This document shows positions 9,042 to 18,248 of a stretch of DNA of 64,000 nucleotides, piece after piece (the stretch's first letter is position 1; each line of letters opens with the position of its first letter). The notes under the pieces are model-generated. The model was not told the origin of the DNA. It did no database searches and was given only the letters and a program-made list of their open reading frames with translations. Made by a program: the position numbers and the translations under genes. The DNA comes from Nitrospirota bacterium (lineage in GTDB: Bacteria > Nitrospirota > Nitrospiria > Nitrospirales > Nitrospiraceae), in the NCBI GenBank assembly GCA_030645475.1, contig JAUSMA010000071.1:62001-126000 (forward strand), read 5' to 3'.

Positions 9042-9073
9042 GCAACCACTCGTTAAACGCAACGAGTGGTTGC
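9042..9073. other. Perfect 13-bp hairpin between the SGNH gene and the NeuB fusion
   Basis: GCAACCACTCGTT at 9042-9054 and AACGAGTGGTTGC at 9061-9073 are perfect inverted repeats around a six-base loop. The hairpin lies 31 bp after the SGNH gene and 25 bp before the start of the NeuB fusion. No T-run follows it in the direction of transcription, so it is not a classic Rho-independent terminator. It could be an attenuator, an RNA-stability element or a leftover recombination site. Confidence 0.6.
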
Positions 9074-9103
9074 ACCGTGCTGCTGATCAAACAGACTCGC
9101 ATG

Positions 9104-10195
9104 CTAGCGTACTGAACCGGTTTCTGCTCTCGCCCCATGATCTATGAAAGGGGAAAGGATGCGTTGAATGCAGGATTCTTTAGCGTGAATGCCGTCATAG
9201 AATTCCGAAGCCGCGCATTGAGCTTTAGCGGCACTATATGCGCCCAAAACAGGTATGTTCAGTGGTTGGGCGATGCCTCGAATTGACGCTTCTGCGTCCT
9301 GTGTCAATTTCCAGTCCCGTCTCCCCTGCTGATGCTCCTCGACCAGCGGGTGATAGGGCGCCAGAAAAATAGCGATCCGAATACCCTTGGATTGAAGGTA
9401 TATCAGGAATTGACGAAAAGCCTGAATGCGTTCCGCGTCCAACTCGCGATACCCGTCGTAGGAATGCATGCGACCGCGTGCGCTTCGCAGCACTTCCGCC
9501 GCGATTGATTCAGGGGAAAGCGTGATTTGATCTTCCGGGTACTTGAGGCTGCCGTCATGCCTGCGCACAGCGCAGGGGCTAGCGTCATCGAAACGAAGTT
9601 GGTCCAGGCCACACTCATTCTCGACGCTATCTGGACTGGTCAGCCCTTTCCAAGCTTTGAGTCCGGAAAAATAGCCGGTCCAGTGCAGTGCGTCGTTCAT
9701 CCCCATGCGTTTCGGGTCGATGCGCAGTTGGGGCGCCAATGTGCGCACTCCCTCCTCCATAGGCCAGATAACAAAGCGTTCTTCCTTGAAGATCCAGGGG
9801 TCCGCACCGATGAGCACAACTTTGGGAGTCATGCCCCGCTGTGCGTACTGCCCGAGGACGCTGAAGTAGTGCACCAAACGAGCCGACGAAATGGCGTTAT
9901 TGCTGACACTCGACTCACGCAACATCTTCTCACCAACCAGCAGCGCCCGACTGGAGCCCAACACGACGATTTCCGGTGCGGCCAGCCGTTGGCCGATGGT
10001 TTCAGTGACCAATGCACGGATGCGGAAATCTTGACGCCCGGCGATGTCGTAGCCCTCAAGCATCTTCGCGGCCATCCAGCGTTCTCGTGGATAGCCCCGC
10101 CACATTCGACCTTCCTCGTCCTCATAAATATTGATACCAAGAATAACAAGTTGAGTGAGGAGCAGAACGGTGAGAAATACGACAGCGAAGCGCAT
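9104..10195 (-). CDS. AlgX/AlgJ-like SGNH-family acetyltransferase partner
   Basis: A 363-residue protein with one N-terminal membrane anchor (residues 3-22, hydrophobic) and a periplasmic domain. EIVVLGSSRALL supplies the nucleophile-type serine and EFYDGIHAKES near the C-terminus supplies the Asp-His pair, as in SGNH hydrolases and the AlgJ/AlgX group. The gene stops or starts within 7 bp of the MBOAT gene. In alginate and related systems such a pair moves acetyl from a cytoplasmic donor across the membrane and onto the polymer. O-acetylation of the surface glycan is the likely job; the exact sugar is unknown. Confidence 0.75.
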   Translation of the reverse strand: MRFAVVFLTVLLLTQLVILGINIYEDEEGRMWRGYPRERWMAAKMLEGYDIAGRQDFRIRALVTETIGQRLAAPEIVVLGSSRALLVGEKMLRESSVSNNAISSARLVHYFSVLGQYAQRGMTPKVVLIGADPWIFKEERFVIWPMEEGVRTLAPQLRIDPKRMGMNDALHWTGYFSGLKAWKGLTSPDSVENECGLDQLRFDDASPCAVRRHDGSLKYPEDQITLSPESIAAEVLRSARGRMHSYDGYRELDAERIQAFRQFLIYLQSKGIRIAIFLAPYHPLVEEHQQGRRDWKLTQDAEASIRGIAQPLNIPVLGAYSAAKAQCAASEFYDGIHAKESCIQRILSPFIDHGARAETGSVR

Positions 10196-10201
10196 GTCAG
10201 C

Positions 10202-11710
10202 TCAGAAGTTGAAGTAAAGAAATTCACTGGGCTGCCCGATCTTTGAGATGGCGTAAGTTGCCAGAGCGCCCAAGGTGAGACCATAGACTGTTGTGGGGCG
10301 CCAACAAAGAAGCCCGAACTGTTTGGCGGCAAGGAGCGGTTTTTTATCCCATATCCATTGCTGGGAGTTCGGCAGCGCCAGGCAAATCGCGAGCAAGCCG
10401 AGAATCCATGGGAGGGCGGCAACACGCATTTGCGTGGCCGGCGCGAACGTGAAACCGAGAGCTTCCAGCCAATGGGCCAGCGGGCCGAAATAGGCACGAT
10501 AATTTAACTCCAGGACAAACCCCTGGAGCCCGAGCATGCCGTACATCATGTTTATAGCGGTTTGCAGGCTATCCGCCCGAAAGAACACCCACGCGAAAAC
10601 GACACAGATAAAGGTCAGTACCCAATAGGCTGCGTTCAATGCGATGTTGGGCGCGCTAGCCCGAAACGCTGAACGCCAAGCATGATTGATCAGTAGATAC
10701 ATACCATGGAGGCCGCCCCACACCACGAACGTCCAGCCGGCGCCATGCCAGAGTCCTCCAAGCAGCATGACAATGATCAGATTCAAATACCGCCGCAGTT
10801 CCCCCACGCGGTTTCCGCCGAGAGGGATGTACAGATAGTCGCGCAGAAAACGCGCGAGAGTCATGTGCCAGGTACGCCAAAATTCGATAATGCTGAGCGA
10901 TTTGTAGGGGGATGCGAAATTGACCGGCATGCGTATACCGAAAAGTAGGGCTGCGCCGATCGCCATATCGCAGTAGCCTGAAAAATCGAAATAGAGCTGA
11001 AGCGTATAAGATAGCGAACCCTGCCAGGCTTCCAAAAAAGAAACGCTGCCCATTCTGGCGGCTTCAAATACATCGGTTGCGTAAGGAGCGATGTTGTCCG
11101 CTAGCAGGATTTTCTTGGCCAGGCCCAACGCGAAGAACGAAAGTCCTTCGGCTATCCGCTCCCAATTGACGCGGAACGTTTGCGCATCGTCGAACTGGGG
11201 CATGATTTCCTTGTGATGCAGGATGGGACCGGCAATCAGGTGCGGGAAAAAAGTGGCAAACAAGAGGTACTTCGTGAAGTGATATTCGCGCGCTTCGCTC
11301 CGCCAGACATCTACCAGATAGGCGATTTGGGTGAAAGTGAAAAAGGAGATACCCAAGGGAAGAATGATGCGATCCACCGAGAATGCATGGCCCGAGACCA
11401 GCACGAGATTGTCGAGAAAGAAATTGGCATACTTATAGTAGCCAAGGAGACACAGGTTGGTGACGATGCCCAACGCCAACCAAAATGCCGTGTACCGACC
11501 AGCACCAATGCGTCGGCCGATCAGGTAGTTAAATACTACGGAACCTACCAGCAACGTGAGATAGCGGGGATCCCACCAAGCATAAAAAGCCAGAGAGGCC
11601 GCTACGAGCCAAACGATGGCGGCGTTCGGCGACCGCTTGCCCAGCACGAAATAACCGAGTGCGACCCCCGGAAGAAACACAAAAATACATTCGATGGAAT
11701 TGAACAGCAT
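10202..11710 (-). CDS. MBOAT family O-acyltransferase (AlgI/PatA-like)
   Basis: A 502-residue polytopic membrane protein, rich in hydrophobic segments. It carries the MBOAT signatures: LPLGISFFTFTQIAYLVD, FPHLIAGPILHH, SFFALGLAKKILLADN, FDFSGYCDMAIG, FWRTWHMTLARFLRDYLYIP and GGLWHGAGWTFVVWGGLHG; the histidine of WHG and the final one are the conserved catalytic histidines. It would pass acetyl groups to the periplasmic SGNH partner encoded immediately downstream (9104-10195). Length is normal for AlgI/PatA. Confidence 0.9.
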   Translation of the reverse strand: MLFNSIECIFVFLPGVALGYFVLGKRSPNAAIVWLVAASLAFYAWWDPRYLTLLVGSVVFNYLIGRRIGAGRYTAFWLALGIVTNLCLLGYYKYANFFLDNLVLVSGHAFSVDRIILPLGISFFTFTQIAYLVDVWRSEAREYHFTKYLLFATFFPHLIAGPILHHKEIMPQFDDAQTFRVNWERIAEGLSFFALGLAKKILLADNIAPYATDVFEAARMGSVSFLEAWQGSLSYTLQLYFDFSGYCDMAIGAALLFGIRMPVNFASPYKSLSIIEFWRTWHMTLARFLRDYLYIPLGGNRVGELRRYLNLIIVMLLGGLWHGAGWTFVVWGGLHGMYLLINHAWRSAFRASAPNIALNAAYWVLTFICVVFAWVFFRADSLQTAINMMYGMLGLQGFVLELNYRAYFGPLAHWLEALGFTFAPATQMRVAALPWILGLLAICLALPNSQQWIWDKKPLLAAKQFGLLCWRPTTVYGLTLGALATYAISKIGQPSEFLYFNF

Positions 11711-11727
11711 GGATTGCGTTACGAGGC

Positions 11728-13071
11728 TTACTCCTCGATCGCCTCCCAGCGATAGGTCTCTTTGAAGGGGCAGGCTTTGCAGATGTCGATATCGCCGACT
11801 CGGCCTTCAACATGGGCAGTGCGGACGGCGTCGATTTCATGGCCGGTCCAGATTTCGGAGAGTGTTTGCACGACCGGGGATAGGCGGTTGTATTGCTTGG
11901 GCATATCAACCGCCTTGAGTTGAATAAAACCCTTGCCGCCTGCTCGCGCCCGTTCAACAATACCTGTGTACTCGCTTTCGCCAAGCTCAATGGTCAATTT
12001 GTCGGCATAGCCGACCGGATGTTGCGCCCCCCAGTCGTAGCAACACATGCCGGCACGCCCGTCGTAAGTGATGAGTAGGCGCTGGTACGGTTGTTCGCAT
12101 GGCAGTCGTCCGGTGGCGACGAACAGCTTGTCGTCCTTGTCGCGAAAAAATGGCGTGTCGGACGAGAGATTCCTGCCAGCGAGGGCCTTCCCGAGTCTCT
12201 GACGCGTGGGTTCGTCGAGCCCAGACAGTTTCCCCCCACGCTCCGTATACTGCTTCACTGACACGTCATCGACACAGTCCTCGAACAGGAGATAGAAGTT
12301 GTCGCGCTCGGTGAAGGTTTCCTCGGTCAGGATCATCTGGATCTTAGTGCGAGGAAATACCGCTCCCTTAGCAGCACGAATATTAGCAAACCGGCGGATG
12401 TTGCAGTAGACGTCGTCGAAACTGTTCTCTTTGAAGCGGCCGGGACGCATTCGCTCATAGCTTGCCTTTGAGCCTCCATCAAACGAGTAGATGATGAGGT
12501 CCAGGCCTGCATCAATGAGCGCTTCTGCTGTTTTCTCGTCCAAACAGGTGGCGTTGGTATTGATGATGGTCTCAAGGATGCCACGCCGTTTCGCATGAGC
12601 AATCAGCTCGGGCAGGCGCGGGTGGAGCAGTGGCTCTCCCCGCCAGTTGAATTTCATGGAGGGCACCCCGAGATCGGCAGCTTGATCGATCAGGCGAAAC
12701 GCCAGCTCGTCAGCCATGATCTTGTCAGGGGTAGCAATGAATTGGCGGTAACAGAACGGGCAAGCCAAATCGCATAAGGCGGCGACTTCGATGTCAACGC
12801 ACAAAGGGGGAATGCCCGCATCGATGAAGCTGCTCCCTGTCAATTTTTGCTCGACGGCACGACGCGGTAGATCTCGCCAGGACTCGCGATACCATCGGAA
12901 ACGGTCCCGGAATTCTTGTAACAGGCGCCCATCTAGATCACCACCGCGAAGGGCTCGAGCGTGAATGTACGCCCGATTGGTATCCATATGGTCGAGCATG
13001 TGTTTGAGCCGTTGCGCTTCGCCATCCGCACGACTTTGTATGGCATCTAAACGTCCAGTTGTAGGGTTCAT
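11728..13071 (-). CDS. Radical SAM protein with SPASM-like C-terminus
   Basis: From the ATG at 13071 the protein has about 447 residues. The cluster motif CDLACPFC (CxxxCxxC) at roughly residue 100 binds the [4Fe-4S] used with SAM, preceded by LCVDIEVAA. FNWRGEPLLHPRL is the usual GGEPL-type motif. Near the C-terminus, CEQPYQRLLITYDGRAGMCC and DICKACPFKE supply the cysteines of a SPASM/twitch domain. Such enzymes in surface-glycan loci include sugar dehydrogenating, deaminating and C-C-bond-forming types; the reaction here is not predictable. A longer frame to 13137 overlaps the upstream gene. Confidence 0.82.
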   Translation of the reverse strand: MNPTTGRLDAIQSRADGEAQRLKHMLDHMDTNRAYIHARALRGGDLDGRLLQEFRDRFRWYRESWRDLPRRAVEQKLTGSSFIDAGIPPLCVDIEVAALCDLACPFCYRQFIATPDKIMADELAFRLIDQAADLGVPSMKFNWRGEPLLHPRLPELIAHAKRRGILETIINTNATCLDEKTAEALIDAGLDLIIYSFDGGSKASYERMRPGRFKENSFDDVYCNIRRFANIRAAKGAVFPRTKIQMILTEETFTERDNFYLLFEDCVDDVSVKQYTERGGKLSGLDEPTRQRLGKALAGRNLSSDTPFFRDKDDKLFVATGRLPCEQPYQRLLITYDGRAGMCCYDWGAQHPVGYADKLTIELGESEYTGIVERARAGGKGFIQLKAVDMPKQYNRLSPVVQTLSEIWTGHEIDAVRTAHVEGRVGDIDICKACPFKETYRWEAIEE

Positions 13072-13084
13072 ATGAGCAATATTC

Positions 13085-14218
13085 TCAGCTAGCGAGACGT
13101 GGATTGTGAAGAGGCAGTCCTTGGATCGCGTCGGCAATCAACTGTTGCAGGAAATGGTGCGTTGGGGCAGCCGGGTTGTATCCAATGAGATATTGGGGCC
13201 ATCTGCCGGCTTGCCTTGAATACTCGTCATCGCTCATTTTCAACAGACGCAAGAGCTGCGCTTCGAAGGCTTCATAGTCGGGAGTGTTTAGTTTCCAGGG
13301 GCCTTCTACAGGAAAGTCATACTGAGGATCGCCGGTGAAGTTGCATGACATCACCCGATTCCCGCGGCCAAAACCTTCGTGGAGCAGAGTTGTGTGCTGT
13401 GCTAACGAAACTCGACTTTGGTCCACCAACGCGTAACTGGTGTATTCCCCCGGGGCATTGGGAATGACTTCTGCCTGGGCACCGATGTGTTCGTGAAACC
13501 AGTTCTTCTCCCATTCAAATAGGCGCGCGTTCGTTTCAGGATGACGCCGGGCAGCAATACACAATGTGGTGCCATGGGTCGCGCAAAATCGCTTGAGATG
13601 CTGGGCTAAGAGGGTAAGGCTTCGCATCGTCTGGGGATAAACCTTGTAGTGCTGGGGCTTAATTTGAGAAATCAGGCAGAGATCAAAACGCTTGATAGCA
13701 GGCGGTCTGGGTTGCCGTTCCCGATAATAAGCATCTCGCAAGGAGCCAATCGGATAGAAATAGTCCACCTGCGCTCCATGCCTCTTGTACTGATCAACAT
13801 CATGCTGCCCAAGGCAGGCAAATTCAGAATGATAAACCTGGGATGTGCCCTTGGGGTTGTCTCGCGTCAGCATTCTTACTCCATTTTGAATGGCAAGAAA
13901 CCGAGGCCCCTTATTTTTATGGTGGCGTGCCAAACGCTGGAAAAGCAAGCTATTATCAACGAAAGTGATCACGATGCTTGGACGAATGCTTCGAACTAAT
14001 GCTGTGATATACCCAACCAACACCCTTCGAGTTAGCAGTGAATAATAAATAGTCCTCAGCATTACCGATATAGTGATGTGACCACCCAGCTTCTTGGGCT
14101 CAATACAGGCATAGGAGGCATTCCGGAACAATGGTGCAAACAATTCCGAAATATCATGGCCGCCACTGTCGACAACGAGAATAGAAACCTGTTCAGGAGC
14201 CGAAAACTTAATGTCCAT
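13085..14218 (-). CDS. Putative surface carbohydrate biosynthesis protein (glycosyltransferase-like)
   Basis: A 377-residue protein from the ATG at 14218. It has no strong catalytic motif that I can name, but the layout recalls a GT-B type transferase: VDSGGHDI..., VITFVDNSLLFQRLARHHK, FLAIQNGVRML, YFYPIGSLRDAYY and LAQHTTLLHEGFGRGNRVMSCN. Resemblance to the surface carbohydrate biosynthesis proteins found in Leptospira-type loci is from memory and unproven. It overlaps nothing once the ATG is used; the longer frame to 14341 would intrude into the upstream methyltransferase. Base composition is noticeably poorer in GC than in the flanking LPS core region. Confidence 0.6.
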   Translation of the reverse strand: MDIKFSAPEQVSILVVDSGGHDISELFAPLFRNASYACIEPKKLGGHITISVMLRTIYYSLLTRRVLVGYITALVRSIRPSIVITFVDNSLLFQRLARHHKNKGPRFLAIQNGVRMLTRDNPKGTSQVYHSEFACLGQHDVDQYKRHGAQVDYFYPIGSLRDAYYRERQPRPPAIKRFDLCLISQIKPQHYKVYPQTMRSLTLLAQHLKRFCATHGTTLCIAARRHPETNARLFEWEKNWFHEHIGAQAEVIPNAPGEYTSYALVDQSRVSLAQHTTLLHEGFGRGNRVMSCNFTGDPQYDFPVEGPWKLNTPDYEAFEAQLLRLLKMSDDEYSRQAGRWPQYLIGYNPAAPTHHFLQQLIADAIQGLPLHNPRLAS

Positions 14219-14249
14219 ATCTGGCCGCAATGTTACAGATAAGTGGCGG

Positions 14250-15071
14250 CTATTTTCGGACAGCAAAAATACGCAAATCAACTTTTCCGCGATGCGTCCC
14301 GGCGTAGCCGATGTCAAGAATGGCGAAATCCGTTTCGGCAAACCGAGCCTGCATAAACTTCTTCGAGAACAGATAATTATGGGGGCTCATGAAACGATCG
14401 TGATCAGCAGGTAGCGCAACAATATCTTCCGTGGAGGGCGTCTCAATATATAGATAGGCATTGGGCCGCATATTGCGGTTCAAGGCTGAGATGAATGTCC
14501 AAGGCTGCTCCGTATGCTCCAATACATGGATACAAGATACGAGATCATATCCCGAAAGATCAAAACCATCATACGGCTTATTCAACACCTCAGTGTCGTT
14601 TCTGCTGGACGCGACTATTGCAAAGTCTGTTGTTGGCTCTATGCCGAAGACGCTAATTCCAGGATTACTCGCGTGTAGCTTATACATGAATGCACCAACC
14701 CCGCAACCGATGTCGACAGCTGTCCTTACAGATTTTCCTCTAATGAGACTGTTCAGATGGCTGATTTTTGCGTCCAGCTCACTTTCTGCAGCAGGAATGC
14801 CAATCACCTTGTTGAAATATTCGTCCGCAGTATTTTTCTTCAAGATGTGATTGCGATAAGCGGATTGGTAGAGAGCGGAGGCCTCCACAGCCGTAAATGT
14901 CTGGTTCCGATACGTCAGTCCGCAGCTTGAACACTCATAGTAGCAAACAGGAGGAGGGAACGTGACCCCGATTAGCGTTGAATAGGTATCAAGCTCAGGA
15001 TTCAATACCTCCAAGACAACTTCGTACTGCAGACTATTGCAGTAAGGGCATGCATCAAATTTGCTTGGCAT
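14250..15071 (-). CDS. Class I SAM-dependent methyltransferase with N-terminal zinc-ribbon
   Basis: A 273-residue protein. CPYC at residues 8-11 and CSSC around residue 47 form a likely zinc-binding pair, as in the sugar C-methyltransferase-like proteins of O-antigen clusters. VDIGCGVGAFMYKL is SAM motif I, GIEPTTDFA motif II, and LVSCIHVLEHTEQP the motif IV region. The substrate is unknown; the gene is inside the GC-poor part of the glycan cluster between two other putative glycan-modifying genes. Confidence 0.78.
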   Translation of the reverse strand: MPSKFDACPYCNSLQYEVVLEVLNPELDTYSTLIGVTFPPPVCYYECSSCGLTYRNQTFTAVEASALYQSAYRNHILKKNTADEYFNKVIGIPAAESELDAKISHLNSLIRGKSVRTAVDIGCGVGAFMYKLHASNPGISVFGIEPTTDFAIVASSRNDTEVLNKPYDGFDLSGYDLVSCIHVLEHTEQPWTFISALNRNMRPNAYLYIETPSTEDIVALPADHDRFMSPHNYLFSKKFMQARFAETDFAILDIGYAGTHRGKVDLRIFAVRK

Positions 15072-15160
15072 AATCTGGAACTGTTTATGTAAGTAGAGAG
15101 ACGGAAACCTATGGTTTTTGAAAGAATGCGTCGATCAGCTAGCGCATATAGCTATACGGG

Positions 15161-16237
15161 CTAGCTCCGTGAAATCAAAATATGGTTGTAACCCTTGGCA
15201 CTGTCCTGAGGCAGGAGAGCAGAAAGGTCCTCAATCTTGGCGCCGTCCAGGGTAGAAGCCAGCCACTGGGGGAACGAGTCATGGAAGGCAAACAGGTGCT
15301 GTTTTCCCGCCATAGACGCATGATGATTGACAACAACTACGTTGCGGGCGAGTCGAAGACTATCTCGCAAAACTTCTGTGGGTGCGTTGGTATGGTCAAG
15401 CATGTTGAATATGCCTAGCAGATCAAACTCGGCTTCTGCGCCATCAGTAAGCAACCTGAGCTTTTCATCGAACGGCAGGACATCGGCTCCAAGGATCCGA
15501 CTGCTATAGTAACTGCAACTTCCACCGTACCGAACGCAGTTGTTGCCCCAATGTTTGGTTGTTTCCTGAGTGAACAATGTCCGTTTCGCAGGCAGGGGAT
15601 GGCGGGAGGTAAAAGACTGGCCCTTACCATTTCGCCCGGTTTCCTTCATTAAGCGAATTCGGTGATAGCCTGCAGTCAGCCAACCGGCAAAGCGCTGCAT
15701 TCCATTGAATATGCGAGGGCTTGTTGTCCAACGGACGTCGGGAGAGCGTGTTATGGCTTCAGAAAAGAGGGCAATCCTTTTTTCCGGGGAAACTTCCATC
15801 CCTCTAAACAAAAGAAGGAAACCCTGGAATGGACAACCATATTCGGCATATCTGGCAATCTGACCAATCTTGCCTTCCAGTAATTGATAGAGCCTCCGGT
15901 TTGCGGCCTCGACGGTATTAGGGGAAGGGCTGCTGACCCAATGTTCGAAATTGCCCCATCCGGCCATGTGGTCCGGTGCACCTTCGGTGAAAATATAAGA
16001 GGCGGTTTCACCGCTGATCCAAGGGTCGCAGTAATAACTGTGGCACTTGTCACATTGGAAGACCTTGATTGCTTCCAATACCTGCTCAATGGTGAGCCCC
16101 AGCTTATAGGCCGCAAACTTCAGATAGTGGCGCCCACTGTCTTTACGGACGGAAGCGATCCCATCACTGGCTTCCTGCCGACTATCGCTACCGCAAACCG
16201 GACAGCTCGTTACGTCAATGATCCCCATTGACTTCAC
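15161..16237 (-). CDS. Methyltransferase-like protein with N-terminal zinc-binding cysteines
   Basis: A 358-residue protein. CPVCGS near residue 12 and CDKCHSYYCDPW around residue 62 look like a zinc-binding domain of the kind that precedes methyltransferase domains in glycan clusters. The middle (RYAEYGCPFQGFLLLFRG) replaces the usual glycine-rich SAM loop, so SAM binding is doubtful. DLLGIFNMLDHTNAPTEVLRD resembles the motif IV region of methyltransferases. The start is a GTG with AGGGA seven bases upstream; an ATG three codons in is the alternative. The function cannot be assigned beyond methyltransferase-like. Confidence 0.6.
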   Translation of the reverse strand: MKSMGIIDVTSCPVCGSDSRQEASDGIASVRKDSGRHYLKFAAYKLGLTIEQVLEAIKVFQCDKCHSYYCDPWISGETASYIFTEGAPDHMAGWGNFEHWVSSPSPNTVEAANRRLYQLLEGKIGQIARYAEYGCPFQGFLLLFRGMEVSPEKRIALFSEAITRSPDVRWTTSPRIFNGMQRFAGWLTAGYHRIRLMKETGRNGKGQSFTSRHPLPAKRTLFTQETTKHWGNNCVRYGGSCSYYSSRILGADVLPFDEKLRLLTDGAEAEFDLLGIFNMLDHTNAPTEVLRDSLRLARNVVVVNHHASMAGKQHLFAFHDSFPQWLASTLDGAKIEDLSALLPQDSAKGYNHILISRS

Positions 16238-16310
16238 TCTATATCCCTACCAGACAACGGTATCTCTCGCGTCGAATGAATGATTGCCGTTGCTTGTCTT
16301 ATGTTTATCA

Positions 16311-18098
16311 TCACCGCGCCTTCATCGCCCTAAAGGTCTCGTTTTCCTCCATCAATTCGTCATGGCGGCCTTGCCCCACCACTCGACCATGTCGCAGCAA
16401 GTAAATCTGGTCACACTCGCGTACGGTGGTGAGGCGATGGGCGATGAGAATAATAGTAACCTTCTTCCCTAGGTTGTGAACCGCATCCATTACGGCCTGT
16501 TCCGTAAGGTTGTCCAGCGCGCTGGTAGCTTCATCAAGAATCAGCACCTGCGGGTTGTTATACAGAGCACGGGCAATGCCGATCCGTTGACGTTGACCAC
16601 CCGATAGACGCACGCCCCGCTCACCGACAGTGGTTGCGTAGCCATGGGGCAATTCATTGGTTACGAAGTCGTGCAGGTTGGCGATGCGAGCGGCGTTCGC
16701 TACGGCGTTTTGATCGATCTGCTCAGGCGCCACACCAAAGGCGATATTGGCCGCTACTGTGTCATCGGCCAGATAGATATGTTGAGGCACATAGCCAATA
16801 ACGCGCTGCCACTGGCGACGGTTCTCTGGACCAATCACCGTGCCGTCGACGGCCAGGGTGCCACTGCTGGGATCCAGCAGGCCCAGGATCAGGTCCACAG
16901 TGGTGGTCTTGCCGCTGCCGGTGGTCCCCACCAGACCAATGGTGCTGCGCGCCGGGATGGTGATGTTGAGATCCACCAGAGCAGGCTGTGCGGCATTGGG
17001 GTAGGTGTAGGTGATCTCTTTAAGCGTGATGGCCTGGTTCAGTATGAACTGTGCAACCTGAACATACGAGGGCTGTTTCGGCGCGAGGGCTATAAGGTCA
17101 GCATGCAGGGCGTTGAGGCTCGGCCCGGCGAAACGCAAGGCCGTGATGCTCACATAGATTTGCTGCAGAGCTGGCATCAACCGGTAACCGGCAAAGGCGT
17201 ACAACGCAATGATGGGCAATGCCTTCGCAATACCGCCTGTGCCCGCCATAATATACAGCACGACCAGCACCATGCTGCCAAAGGCCAGAGCCTCTAGCAC
17301 AAACCGCGGCAGTTGGGCGATGATTTGGCTAGAGGCTTGATGCCCGGCGAAAATCTTCGCCGGACGAGCGAAACGTTGGATATACGATTCTTCGAGACCG
17401 CCCACCTTGATTTCCTTGATGCCGCCAAAGGCCTCACTCACTACGGTGAAGCGCATCTTATTGGCCTCTAAACACTCGGAACCGATGCGCGACAGATAGC
17501 CGCGCATGAGCTTAAGGATGACCCCATAGGCCAAACCCAACACCCCCCCTACAACCAAAGCCAGCCACGGGTCTGCCGCGAGCAGCAGCATCAGAAGCAT
17601 GAGCACCACTGCACTCTGTGCCACTAGTTGCATCATCGGTATCATCGCGCCGCCAATAACCTTGTTTACCTCCGACAACACCGTCTTGCCCAAATCCGCG
17701 CTGTGACGATTCAAGAACCAGGCGTACGGCTGGTTCAGGTAGCCCGCCACCAACCTTCGGCCGATGCTGTATTCACGCATCATGGTAAAGCGCAATTGGA
17801 CGTAGGTGACCAATGCCTTGAAAGTGATAGAAACCAACAGGGCCATAAAAACCATCACACCCGTAAAGTGCAGAAAGGCCTGACGGTCCGTAAAGCCGAA
17901 CATGTCGTAGATGCGCGCGAGAATCGCGTTTGTCTCGATCACTTCCGGGTTGGCCAGCACCGCCATAAAAGGCACGATCGACGCCACGCCGCCCACTTCG
18001 AGGAACGCCATGACCAGGATCATGCCCAGCAGTAGAACCGCGCGGCGGCGTTCATGGGGCGCCAGGAGATCGAGGAGTTTTCTGAAGGTCTTAATCAT
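16311..18098 (-). CDS. ABC transporter, fused permease and ATPase (PglK/MsbA-like glycan flippase)
   Basis: A 595-residue half-transporter. The first 330 or so residues hold about six membrane segments (for example VLLLGMILVMAFLEVGG and AVVLMLLMLLLAADPW). The ATPase domain has Walker A GTTGSGKTT, the ABC signature LSGGQRQRIGIARAL, Walker B VLILDEATSALD and a final switch histidine in IILIAHRLTTV. In an O-antigen-type locus with no visible Wzx, this is the best candidate for flipping the lipid-linked glycan, like PglK in the Campylobacter N-glycan system. It is the first complete gene after the degraded antiterminator. Confidence 0.85.
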   Translation of the reverse strand: MIKTFRKLLDLLAPHERRRAVLLLGMILVMAFLEVGGVASIVPFMAVLANPEVIETNAILARIYDMFGFTDRQAFLHFTGVMVFMALLVSITFKALVTYVQLRFTMMREYSIGRRLVAGYLNQPYAWFLNRHSADLGKTVLSEVNKVIGGAMIPMMQLVAQSAVVLMLLMLLLAADPWLALVVGGVLGLAYGVILKLMRGYLSRIGSECLEANKMRFTVVSEAFGGIKEIKVGGLEESYIQRFARPAKIFAGHQASSQIIAQLPRFVLEALAFGSMVLVVLYIMAGTGGIAKALPIIALYAFAGYRLMPALQQIYVSITALRFAGPSLNALHADLIALAPKQPSYVQVAQFILNQAITLKEITYTYPNAAQPALVDLNITIPARSTIGLVGTTGSGKTTTVDLILGLLDPSSGTLAVDGTVIGPENRRQWQRVIGYVPQHIYLADDTVAANIAFGVAPEQIDQNAVANAARIANLHDFVTNELPHGYATTVGERGVRLSGGQRQRIGIARALYNNPQVLILDEATSALDNLTEQAVMDAVHNLGKKVTIILIAHRLTTVRECDQIYLLRHGRVVGQGRHDELMEENETFRAMKAR

Positions 18099-18145
18099 TG
18101 CGACCCTGAGCTTGCTTCATTCAGCAGAAAGTATGTATTTCTGAC

Positions 18146-18155
18146 CGTACCGCAC
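18146..18155 (-). promoter_or_regulatory. Putative antiterminator loading site (ops-like), copy 2
   Basis: On the minus strand the sequence reads GTGCGGTACG, about 48 bases before the ATG of the ABC flippase. The same ten bases occur 35 bases before the antiterminator gene at 21261. The site resembles the RfaH ops element GGCGGTAGCGTG with one base missing. Function is inferred only from this resemblance and from the position in the operon leader. Confidence 0.35.
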
Positions 18156-18248
18156 GCGTCGTGAGAGGCAATCTACGGGATAATAACGAAACGCGCCTCT
18201 GTCACCCACCCTCGCAATGTTGCATGGGGACTGCCTCTGTATGCCACT

